From contig NZ_CP061080.1 in the NCBI RefSeq assembly GCF_014495845.1, positions 2,345,001 to 2,409,000 on the forward strand: a stretch of DNA of 64,000 nt. Direction: 5' to 3'. The translations under genes and the position numbers were made by a program. This stretch comes from Aquibium microcysteis. Its GTDB lineage: Bacteria > Pseudomonadota > Alphaproteobacteria > Rhizobiales > Rhizobiaceae. Below are positions 44,351 through 52,015 of this stretch, one piece after another (the first letter of the stretch is position 1; the number at the start of each line of letters is the position of its first letter). The notes beneath the pieces were generated by a model. That model ran no database searches. It was not told where the DNA came from and saw nothing but the letters and a program-made list of their open reading frames with translations.

Positions 44351-44608
44351 TCACTTCATCGAAATGCGGGTCGGCTTTCCGGTCTCGGGGCTGACGTAGA
44401 CTTCGCCCATCTTGCCGTCGCCGACGAAGTAGACTTCGATCTGGCCGTCCTCGATCTCGGCCTTGCGGACCTCGAAGCCCAGCCTGGTCAGCGACGCCTT
44501 TACCTCGTCCATCGTGGTCCCGAGCACGGTCGACAAGGTGAGGTCCTCCGCGAGGGCAGGCATCACGAGAGCGAGGGCGGCAAGCGTGGAGAGAGCAATT
44601 CTGCGCAT
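44351..44608 (-). CDS. exported PepSY-like small protein
   Basis: 85-aa protein with a signal peptide (MRRIALSTLAALALVMPALA) and one PepSY-like fold: LTLSTVLGTTMDEVKASLTRLGFEVRKAEIEDGQIEVYFVGDGKMGEVYVSPETGKPTRI. Expected in the periplasm. It is the first gene of the operon with cytochrome b561 and the membrane HTH protein. Such PepSY/b561 pairs also occur elsewhere; the ligand is unknown. Confidence 0.85.
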   Translation of the reverse strand: MRRIALSTLAALALVMPALAEDLTLSTVLGTTMDEVKASLTRLGFEVRKAEIEDGQIEVYFVGDGKMGEVYVSPETGKPTRISMK

Positions 44609-44835
44609 GGTTGGTTTCCTTGGGGTTCGAGGGGAACGCCGGACCGTCCGGCCTCCGCGGTCTCCACATGGCGGACTTCCCGCTCCGCCTGAATTGGCGA
44701 AAGGATTAACGGGCTGCCGATAAGCACGTGCTTACGAGCCGTCCGTCGAGGTGGCGCCGTCGGGCGGCGCATGTGCGGCCGTTCTCCCTTCCGGCCGCCA
44801 TTGAACGGAACCGCGCCGGCGGCTACCAGTCGTTC

Positions 44836-45522
44836 ATGATCAGGACCGTTGTCATCACCGGCGCGGCCCGCGGCATCGGTCGCGCGCTGGCCGGCCTTGC
44901 CGCTCGCCAGGGCTTTTCCGTCGTCGGGCTCGTTCGGCGCAGGCCGGAGGGCATGGTCCAGAGCGGCATCGACCTCCTCGAGGGCATCGACGTCACCGAC
45001 GCGGCCGCCCTCGCCCGCGCGGCGGACATGCTCGGCGGTCGGCCGGTCGATCTCCTCGTCAACAATGCCGGCATCATCGGTCCGGCGCGCCAGTCGACCC
45101 TCGACATGGATTTCGACGGCTTTCGCGAGACGCTGGAGGTCAATGCGCTGGCCCCCCTGCGCGTCGTCCAGGCCTTCCTGCCCAACCTGCGCGCCGCGCG
45201 CGAGCGAAGCGGCATCGCCCGCATCGTCACGGTTACCAGCGCCATGGGCCGGATGAGCTACGCCAAGTCGGACCAGATCGCCTACCGCGCCTCGAAGGCC
45301 GCCGTGAACAAGATCATGCAAGGCCTGGCGACCGATCTCGCCCCGGAAGGCATTGCCGTTCGACTCGTCCATCCCGGCTGGGTCCGCACCGACATGGGCG
45401 GTCCGGACGCGGACATCCCGGTCGAGGAATCGGCTGGCGGCGTGCTGGCGCAGTGCCGGGAGTTCGGGATGGCGCAGAGCGGCAGCTTCGTCGACCATCG
45501 GGGCGATACCGTCCCCTGGTAG
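44836..45522 (+). CDS. short-chain dehydrogenase/reductase
   Basis: 228-aa SDR. The cofactor loop is VVITGAARGIGRAL, NNAG is present (LLVNNAGIIGP), and the catalytic Ser/Tyr/Lys are in TVTSAMGRMSYAKSDQIAYRASKAAVN. Arg residues after the second strand (GLVRRRPEG) suggest NADPH preference. The substrate is unknown. ATG 44836 begins the fold directly; the frame is open 108 nt earlier. It is divergent from the PepSY operon and convergent with the tRNA gene. Confidence 0.92.
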   Translation: MIRTVVITGAARGIGRALAGLAARQGFSVVGLVRRRPEGMVQSGIDLLEGIDVTDAAALARAADMLGGRPVDLLVNNAGIIGPARQSTLDMDFDGFRETLEVNALAPLRVVQAFLPNLRAARERSGIARIVTVTSAMGRMSYAKSDQIAYRASKAAVNKIMQGLATDLAPEGIAVRLVHPGWVRTDMGGPDADIPVEESAGGVLAQCREFGMAQSGSFVDHRGDTVPW

Positions 45523-45640
45523 ACGGGTCACGGTCGCGGGGGACACCGAGCCGGGCCGCTTTTTCGGGGCCCTTCGAAGGCGGCCCAGCGGGAGCGCTGC
45601 GATGTTGCCGGCAGGATGCAGCAGCGAAAAAATGGGGAGA

Positions 45641-45717
45641 TGGTACGGTTGCTCGGGATCGAACCGAGGACCTCCGGATCCACAATCCGGCGCTCTAACC
45701 AGCTGAGCTACAACCGC
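45641..45717 (-). tRNA. tRNA-His (anticodon GTG)
   Basis: A 77-nt cloverleaf with encoded CCA. The acceptor arm is GCGGTTG with CAACCGT, giving a G1:U72 wobble. The D-arm is GCTC...GAGC, the anticodon loop TTGTGGA lies on a CCGGA/TCCGG stem, and the T-arm is CTCGG/CCGAG with loop TTCGATC. The discriminator is A73, and there is no G-1:C73 pair. This matches the unusual alphaproteobacterial tRNA-His type. Confidence 0.97.
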
Positions 45718-45875
45718 ACGCGATGCTGAGAAGCGAGTGTGCAATACGGTCAAACGACCACGATTGCAAGTCCGCAAACCGCAAGCGCGGACCGTTCCGG
45801 CCGGGACGCTGCCGCGGGCGCCGCCATGCGGTGGACGGCGGGCCGGAGGGGGGAAGGCCGGAGGGGGGAAGGAAG

Positions 45876-45903
45876 AGGCCGGCCCGCAGCGGGCCGGCCT
45901 TTT
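45876..45903. terminator. strong hairpin terminator near the phasin gene
   Basis: AGGCCGGCCC and GGGCCGGCCT form a perfect 10-bp stem with a 5-nt loop; U-runs are TTTT on the plus strand and a weaker CTTCC on the minus strand. It lies 57 nt past the phasin stop, so it probably ends the phasin transcript and may work in both directions. Confidence 0.72.
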
Positions 45904-45959
45904 CCGCACAGGGCGCGCGGGAGGAAGGTGCGCGCCCCTACACTTGCGCCTTCAACGGA

Positions 45960-46412
45960 TCAGGCGACCTTGAGTTCCTTCATCGTCTTCTCGAAGGCGT
46001 CCTTGGCGGGCTTGGAGATCTCCTCGGCCATCTTGGTGGAGGCTGCCTGCATGTCCTTCGCCTGGTCGACGAGCATCTCCATGCGCTTGCGCATGTAGCC
46101 GGTCTGCAGCTCGATGACTTCCGACAGCGACCTGGCCTTCACGAGAGACTCCATGTACGAGAAGTCAGCTTCCGCGCCGGCGCGCAGCGCGCCGATGCCC
46201 TTCAGCGACATTTCGCTGCCGGCCTTCTTCATGGTCTCCATCGCGGTCTCGACGGTCTTCTGGGCCTCCTCGGCGGAAGCCTTCATCTTGGAGTAGACTT
46301 CCTTTGACTGCTCGACGCCCTTCTCGGCGAAGGCGCGGAACTGGTCGGTGGCCTTGGATGCGTCGAAGGTGGGGAATTCGATGGTTTCGGCAGTCTTGGC
46401 GGCTTTCGACAT
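45960..46412 (-). CDS. phasin family protein
   Basis: 150-aa, almost fully helical protein that should coat polyhydroxyalkanoate granules. Phasin-2 features: FDASKATDQFRAFAEKGVEQSKEVYSKMKASAEEAQKTVE, SLKGIGALRAGAEADFSYMESLVKARSLSEVIELQTGYMRKRMEMLVDQAKD. Start at 46412 (MSKAAKTAE) gives a 9-nt spacing from AAAGGA; ATGs at 46421 and 46418 are closer to it. A perfect 11-bp inverted repeat lies 80-110 bp upstream, which may be a PhaR/AniA-type operator. PHA synthesis genes are not nearby, but acetoacetyl-CoA synthetase at 54-56 kb belongs to the same metabolism. Confidence 0.9.
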   Translation of the reverse strand: MSKAAKTAETIEFPTFDASKATDQFRAFAEKGVEQSKEVYSKMKASAEEAQKTVETAMETMKKAGSEMSLKGIGALRAGAEADFSYMESLVKARSLSEVIELQTGYMRKRMEMLVDQAKDMQAASTKMAEEISKPAKDAFEKTMKELKVA

Positions 46413-46491
46413 CTGCATCATTCCTTTCTGGTGGGGCGGGCTGACGCGAACCGTTTGCGCGTCATATGCCCACAATATAGGCATCCATCTT

Positions 46492-46521
46492 GTGCGTTGC
46501 AACATTTTTCTTGCAACGCAC
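46492..46521. promoter_or_regulatory. perfect 11+8+11 bp palindrome upstream of the phasin gene
   Basis: GTGCGTTGCAA and TTGCAACGCAC are exact reverse complements with an 8-nt CATTTTTC spacer. TTGCAA cores resemble sites described for PhaR-type repressors of phasin genes. It lies 80 bp before the phasin start and between divergent genes. Confidence 0.68.
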
Positions 46522-46607
46522 CATTAAGGCGATCCGGTTAACCACGGAGGCAGAAAACGGTCGCAATGCCACCCGCAATTGTGGACCTTGGCCGCGGAGA
46601 CTTTTAT

Positions 46608-46622
46608 TTAACAAAGCGTTAA
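46608..46622 (+). promoter_or_regulatory. CtrA-type box, TTAA-N7-TTAA
   Basis: TTAA at 46608-46611, then CAAAGCG, then TTAA at 46619-46622. This is the exact spacing of the CtrA recognition sequence. It is 43 bp before the kinase start, a position suited to direct control. Confidence 0.6.
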
Positions 46623-46664
46623 GGTCAGGCGGGGCGGCGCCTGCAGATCGGGATCATCCGGGAC

Positions 46665-49600
46665 ATGTCAGCTAGCGAGTATTCGTTCATCGACATCGCC
46701 GTGCTCGACGACGTGCGCGGACGTTTTGCCGCAGGCGACGCGCTGGCGATCCTGTCGAGCGATCTCGAGGAGGTGATCTGGGCGAACGGGCCGGGCGCGC
46801 ACATGTTCGGCTACCCCGACATCGAGGCGATCATGGGCGCGGCGGCAGGTCTCGGGCTCCCCCAGAAGCGCCAGATCGCCGCCTCGCCCGGCTTTCCCGA
46901 CATCGGGACCGACCGCGCGCTGCTCCTGCGCCTCGCCGCCGGCCACACCAGCCGCGCCGTCAGCCTGCTGGCGAGCGCCGTGCGGCTGCCCGACGGAGAG
47001 CGGGCGATCCTGCTGGCGGCGCCGGCCGCCGCGGCAGGCGCACGCGACCCGATGGAGGTTGCCGCACGCGCGATCTCCGGCTTCACCGAAGCCGGCTACT
47101 ATGCCGCCTACCTGCGGGCAGGCCGGATCGTCGCCTGCACGCCGGGCTACGAGGAACTTGGCATCGCCGCGACGACCGTGGCGGCGATGGTGACCGACGT
47201 GGCCGACGCGTCCGATCGCCTCGTGAAGCGCCGCATCGCCGCCGCCAGCGGCCGCATTCCCGCGGGCATCGCCCGCCTCTCGGACGAGCCGGCGGTGCAC
47301 CTGCTCGTCGTGGTGGACGATCCGCAACTCTACCGCGCCGCGGATTTCCCCGAAGAGGCGCCGGCCAGGACGCCCGATCGGGCATCGCCGGGCGCGGTCG
47401 CGGAACAGGAGACGGCTGCCATCGAGAGCGAGGCTCCGTCCCGGCAGCGGCACGACCCCGCCGCACCGCGCCACGACGCGCCGACAGCCGCGCAGCCGCC
47501 CTCCGCCCATACCGACGACGAGGCGGCGCCCAGGCCAGTCGTCGCTCCCTCGGCGCCGGAGGCGCCCGTGGACGACGGTGTGCAGCGGCATCCGATCGAT
47601 CGCTGGTATTTCGAAGCCGACGCGCCCGCCGGCAGCCGCAAGGCCGACGAAGCCCCGGTCGCGCCCGCAGCGGTTGCGCCGGCCGCACCCGCGCCTGACG
47701 GGGGCAGCCCCGAAGCGCGCGCCATGCAGGCGCCGGAACCGGCGGCCGAGGGCGCGGCGGACGACGCTCACCCGACCGCTGCTGCGGAAACCGCCGGTTC
47801 GTCGCGACCGGTCGAGTCGGCCGACCTGCCCTTCACCCGCGCCGCCGGCCCGGTCCGCTTCGCCTGGCGGACGAATGCCGAGGGCCGCTTCAGCGCCATG
47901 TCGCGCGATTTCCTGGCGGCGGTCGGCGCCGATGAAGCGGCCGTGATCGGCCGCTCCTTCGCGGACCTCGCCGGCGAACTCGGCATCGACCCGAAGGGCG
48001 AGATCGAGGGCCTCCTGGCCCGCCGCGACACATGGTCGGGCAAGACGGTGCTGTGGCCGCTCGCGGGCACGGGATGGCGGGCGCCGGTCGACCTTGCGGC
48101 ACTGCCGGTCTATTCCCGGGACCGCAGCTTCGAGGGCTTCCGCGGCTTCGGCATCGCGAGACTGGCCGATTCGGTCTTCGTGCCTTCGGCCAAGCCGGCG
48201 CCCGAGGGGCCGGTCGATGCGCGTCGGCAGGCGCCGGAGGAAGCGGCTGCGGACGCGCCGCCGCCGGACCGCGAGGGCCATCTCGTCGTCGCCGACCGTG
48301 GGCGCGAGACCGGACGAAGGGAAGACGCCTCTGCGAGCGCAGACCCCGCTTCCTCTCCGCAGGAAGCCGCGCCTGGTCAGGAGATGGGCGGATCGACCGT
48401 CATTCCGCTCGACGAGGCCCGCTCGCGGCGTTTCTCGGACAAGATCATCCGGCTGGCCGAGCACCGGCCCCCGGCCATCGAGCGCAATCTCTCGCCCGGC
48501 GAGCGCAATGCGTTCCGCGAGATCGGCGACCGGCTGAAGAAGGTCACCGAGCCCCGCGAGGAAGGGCCGGACGGCGCCCGTCCGAAGAGGCTTCCGCAGA
48601 CGCCCGGCAAGCCGGCCCCGGATCGGGAGGCCGCCGCGCCCCGCACCTCCGCAGGATCCGGACCCGCGGAAGAGGCGTCTCTCCCGTCCCGCCCGCCCGC
48701 CCCGGCCGGCGAGCCCGTCCGACCGCAGGCGCCGGCTCGTCCCGAGCGGCCCGAACATCCCGGCTCGAAGGAGGATGGGCATACCCTGCCGCGCGCCGCG
48801 AATCCCTTCTTCATCGAAGTGGAGGAGGAACTGTCGGAGGAACCGATCGCTCCCGATGCGCAGGATGCGGTTAGCGGCCGGACCGGAAGCGCGGTCGTCG
48901 AGGAGCCCCTCGCGGAGGTTCCACAGGAGACCGCCGCACGGCCGGAGGCTGCGACGCCTGCTGCCGGTGATCCGCCGCGCGACCGCGACGCAACGCCGCC
49001 GATGGCGCAACAGCCGCCGGCCGCGCTGGGCTCGATCGAACGCCAGCATCCTCCGGCAGCCGATGATGGGGACGCCCCGGCTGCCGGAAACCGTACCGGG
49101 GAAACTCCGCCCGCCGCGCAGCCGCTCGAGGCATCCCGCGCAGCCGAGAGCCCGGTCGCGGACGGGGAACAGGCAGAGGCTGAGGAAGCGCCGGCCGAGA
49201 CCGGCTCCGTTCGTTCGATCCTGACACGCCTGCCCCTGCCGATGCTCGTCCACGCAGGGGACGTGCTCCACTTCGCCAACCGGAGCTTCCTCGACTTCAC
49301 CGGATACGCGGCGCTCGCCGATCTGGAGCAGGCCGGCGGGCTGGGCGCGCTGTTTGCCGAACGAAGCGACGATGCCGAACCGTCCGACGCGCCGGCGCAC
49401 GCCACGATGCTGCGACGCCAGGACGGCTCGACGCTGCCCGTGCGCGCGCATCTCCAGTCGATCGCGTGGGAGCGCGGCAAGGCGCTGCTTCTCGCGCTGC
49501 GCCCCGCCGACGGCGCGCAGGAGCGGGTCGAGGAACGTCCCGCTTCAGACCTCGCCGGACGTGTCGAGGAGATGCGCACGATCCTGGACACGGCCACGGA

Positions 49601-50669
49601 CGGGGTCGTGGTGATCGCACCGGACGGCACGATCCGCTCGATCAACCGTCCGGCAGAAGCGCTGTTCGGCTATGACGACCGCGAGGTGGCGGGCAAGCCG
49701 TTCGTGGCGCTGCTCGCGGTCGAAAGCCAGCGCGCGGCGCGGGACTACCTGCAGGGCCTCTCCGACAACGGCGTGGCGAGCGTTCTCAACGACGGCCGGG
49801 AGGTGATCGGCCGCGAGGCGCAGGGCCGCTTCATCCCGCTCTTCATGACCATCGGGCGCCTGCCCGGCGGCAACGGTTTCTGCGCGGTGCTGCGCGACAT
49901 CACGTCCTGGAAGCGGGCGGAAGAGGAACTGACCAAGGCGCGGACGCTCGCGGAGCGGGCCTCGTCGCAGAAGTCGGAATTCCTCGCCCGCGTCAGCCAC
50001 GAGATCCGCACGCCGCTGAACGCCATCATCGGATTCTCGGAACTGATGATGGACGAGAAGTTCGGCCCGATCGGCAACGAGCGCTACCGCGACTACCTGC
50101 GCGACATCAACCGGTCGGGCAATCTCGTGCTCGACATCGTCAACGACCTGCTCGACATCTCCAAGATCGAGGCGGGCGAGCAGGAGATGGCCTACGAGGC
50201 CGTGGCGCTGAACGACGTGCTGGCCGAGACGGTGGCGATGATGCAGCCCCAGGCGAACCGCGAGCGGGTGATCATCCGCTCGAGCTTCGCCTCGCGCCTG
50301 CCCGAAGTGGTCGCCGATCTCCGCTCGGTCCGGCAGATCGGCCTCAACCTTCTGTCGAACGCGGTGCGCTTCACGCAGCCGGGCGGCCAGGTGATCGTGT
50401 CGACGGCCTACGAGGCGTCGGGCGACGTCGTCATGCGTGTGCGCGACACCGGCATCGGCATGTCGAGCGCCGAGATCGAGCAGGCGCTGAAACCGTTCAA
50501 GCAGATCAACTCGCTGAAGCGCACGCGCAACGACGGGACCGGGCTGGGGCTGCCGCTGACCAAGGCGATGGTGGAGGCCAACCGCGCCCGCTTCACCATC
50601 AGTTCCGCTCCCGGCGAGGGCACGCTGGTGGAAATCTGCTTCCCCTCGACCCGCGTGCTCGCCGACTGA
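46665..50669 (+). CDS. PAS-domain sensor histidine kinase (PleC/DivJ/PdhS-like)
   Basis: 1334-aa kinase. An N-terminal PAS-like segment (about 20-60; LAILSSDLEEVIWANGPGAHMFGY) is followed by further PAS-like regions near 395-500 (FAWRTNAEGRFSAMSRDFLAAVGA), 845-935 (MLVHAGDVLHFANRSFLDFTGY) and 965-1085. Two long Pro/Ala/Glu-rich linkers lie between (about 230-390 and 510-840). HisKA is at about 1103-1170 (ARVSHEIRTPLNAIIGFSEL, phospho-His near 1112). HATPase is at about 1200-1330 (GLNLLSNAVRFT, VRDTGIGM, GTGLGLPLTKAMVE). No transmembrane helix, so soluble. The HisKA and start resemble rhizobial PdhS-type cell-cycle kinases. A CtrA-type box lies upstream. Confidence 0.9.
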   Translation: MSASEYSFIDIAVLDDVRGRFAAGDALAILSSDLEEVIWANGPGAHMFGYPDIEAIMGAAAGLGLPQKRQIAASPGFPDIGTDRALLLRLAAGHTSRAVSLLASAVRLPDGERAILLAAPAAAAGARDPMEVAARAISGFTEAGYYAAYLRAGRIVACTPGYEELGIAATTVAAMVTDVADASDRLVKRRIAAASGRIPAGIARLSDEPAVHLLVVVDDPQLYRAADFPEEAPARTPDRASPGAVAEQETAAIESEAPSRQRHDPAAPRHDAPTAAQPPSAHTDDEAAPRPVVAPSAPEAPVDDGVQRHPIDRWYFEADAPAGSRKADEAPVAPAAVAPAAPAPDGGSPEARAMQAPEPAAEGAADDAHPTAAAETAGSSRPVESADLPFTRAAGPVRFAWRTNAEGRFSAMSRDFLAAVGADEAAVIGRSFADLAGELGIDPKGEIEGLLARRDTWSGKTVLWPLAGTGWRAPVDLAALPVYSRDRSFEGFRGFGIARLADSVFVPSAKPAPEGPVDARRQAPEEAAADAPPPDREGHLVVADRGRETGRREDASASADPASSPQEAAPGQEMGGSTVIPLDEARSRRFSDKIIRLAEHRPPAIERNLSPGERNAFREIGDRLKKVTEPREEGPDGARPKRLPQTPGKPAPDREAAAPRTSAGSGPAEEASLPSRPPAPAGEPVRPQAPARPERPEHPGSKEDGHTLPRAANPFFIEVEEELSEEPIAPDAQDAVSGRTGSAVVEEPLAEVPQETAARPEAATPAAGDPPRDRDATPPMAQQPPAALGSIERQHPPAADDGDAPAAGNRTGETPPAAQPLEASRAAESPVADGEQAEAEEAPAETGSVRSILTRLPLPMLVHAGDVLHFANRSFLDFTGYAALADLEQAGGLGALFAERSDDAEPSDAPAHATMLRRQDGSTLPVRAHLQSIAWERGKALLLALRPADGAQERVEERPASDLAGRVEEMRTILDTATDGVVVIAPDGTIRSINRPAEALFGYDDREVAGKPFVALLAVESQRAARDYLQGLSDNGVASVLNDGREVIGREAQGRFIPLFMTIGRLPGGNGFCAVLRDITSWKRAEEELTKARTLAERASSQKSEFLARVSHEIRTPLNAIIGFSELMMDEKFGPIGNERYRDYLRDINRSGNLVLDIVNDLLDISKIEAGEQEMAYEAVALNDVLAETVAMMQPQANRERVIIRSSFASRLPEVVADLRSVRQIGLNLLSNAVRFTQPGGQVIVSTAYEASGDVVMRVRDTGIGMSSAEIEQALKPFKQINSLKRTRNDGTGLGLPLTKAMVEANRARFTISSAPGEGTLVEICFPSTRVLAD

Positions 50670-50778
50670 GAATGACGTCCGACGTTCGCGCAGGCGATCA
50701 CGAAAACGTGATGTCCTGCGCGCGGCTAATTGTTGAGCGTTTGCCTCTGATTTGGCTCCACAAATCCTGATCGTCGCA

Positions 50779-50797
50779 GTTTAGAATTCTTCTAAAC
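50779..50797 (+). promoter_or_regulatory. Irr/ICE-type iron-control palindrome
   Basis: GTTTAGAA, TTC, TTCTAAAC: a perfect 8-3-8 palindrome matching the TTTAGAA-N3-TTCTAAA iron control element bound by Irr in alphaproteobacteria. It is 86 bp before the iron-binding protein gene, so induction or repression by iron status is predicted. Confidence 0.82.
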
Positions 50798-50882
50798 TCC
50801 TGATATTGCTTCGCAATACCCTTGACCTCACCGGGGGACGTGGGACATGCAGCGGCGGACGTCGCAGACAAGAGGAGCTTCC

Positions 50883-51938
50883 ATGTCCCGCCTCACCGCC
50901 AGTCTCTCCCGCTTGGGTGTCGCCGCAGCCGCGCTCGCATCGACCTTCGCCATCCTGCCCGCCGCGCAGGCCGACGGCGTGGTCAACGTCTATTCCTACC
51001 GGCAGCCCGACCTGATCAAGCCGGTGCTCGACGCCTTCACGGCCGAGACCGGCATCGCCACCGAAGTCCTGTTCCTGGACAAGGGCCTGGAGGAACGGAT
51101 CGCCGCCGAAGGCGCGAACTCGCCTGCCGACGTGATCCTCACCGTCGACATCGCCCGGCTCGCCGCCGCCAAGGACAAGGGCATCACCCAGGCCGTCGAC
51201 GATGCCGACATCAACGCGGCCCTGCCGGCCGAGTATCGCGATCCGGAAGGCCACTGGTTCGGCGTCACCAAGCGCGGGCGCGTCGTCTACGCCTCCAAGG
51301 ACCGCGTCACCGACACCGACATCTCCTATGCCGATCTCGCCGACCCGAAATGGAAAGGCAAGATCTGCATCCGCTCGGGCCAGCACGACTACAACCTCGC
51401 CCTCTTCTCGGCCCTCATCGCGCATTGGGGCGAAGCGAAGACCGAGGAGTGGATGAAGGGCTTCAAGGCCAACCTCGCCCGCAAGCCGGACGGCAACGAC
51501 CGCGGCCAGGCGAAGGCGATCATGTCGGGCGAATGCGACCTCGCGCTCGGCAACACCTATTACGTCGGCCTGATGATGACCAACGAGAAGGAGCCGGAGC
51601 AGAAGGACTGGGCGAACGCCATCAACGTCGTTTTCCCGTCGATCGACGATTCCGGCACGCATGTGAACATCTCCGGCATGGCGATGGCGAAGAACGCGCC
51701 GAACCGCGACAACGCGATCAGGCTGATGGAATTCCTGGCGAGCGTGGAGGCCCAGAAGATCTACGCCGCCGAGGTGTTCGAATATCCCGCCTCGCCGGAC
51801 GTCGAGCCCTCCGACGTCGTGAAGTCCTTCGGCACGCTGAAGGCCGACACGCTGCCGCTCTCCGAGATCGCCAAGCACCGCAAGGCGGCATCCGAGATGG
51901 TCGACCGCGTCGGCCTCGACGACGGTCCGGCCAGCTGA
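50883..51938 (+). CDS. fbpA: ferric-iron ABC transporter substrate-binding protein
   Basis: 351-aa periplasmic Fe(III)-binding protein. After the signal peptide (about 1-30, ending AAQA) the mature protein begins DGVVNVYSYRQPDL, typical of FbpA/FutA proteins. The paired tyrosines that bind iron are visible in LALGNTYYVGLM. Blocks WKGKICIRSG and HVNISGMAMAKNAPN also fit. Start at 50883 has AGAGGAG upstream; the frame opens at 50847. Preceded by an Irr-type box, followed by a terminator and then the permease gene. Confidence 0.93.
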   Translation: MSRLTASLSRLGVAAAALASTFAILPAAQADGVVNVYSYRQPDLIKPVLDAFTAETGIATEVLFLDKGLEERIAAEGANSPADVILTVDIARLAAAKDKGITQAVDDADINAALPAEYRDPEGHWFGVTKRGRVVYASKDRVTDTDISYADLADPKWKGKICIRSGQHDYNLALFSALIAHWGEAKTEEWMKGFKANLARKPDGNDRGQAKAIMSGECDLALGNTYYVGLMMTNEKEPEQKDWANAINVVFPSIDDSGTHVNISGMAMAKNAPNRDNAIRLMEFLASVEAQKIYAAEVFEYPASPDVEPSDVVKSFGTLKADTLPLSEIAKHRKAASEMVDRVGLDDGPAS

Positions 51939-51969
51939 CGCTGCCGCGACCAAGGTCGCTTGCATGACG

Positions 51970-52003
51970 GGGTCCGCACGGGTAACCGACGCGGACCCTT
52001 TTT
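51970..52003 (+). terminator. terminator or attenuator between fbpA and fbpB
   Basis: GGGTCCGC and GCGGACCC form a perfect 8-bp stem around a 13-nt loop, followed by TTTTT. It is 32 nt after the fbpA stop and 13 nt before the permease start, which would give more binding protein than permease. Confidence 0.82.
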
Positions 52004-52015
52004 CTTGAGCGCCTG

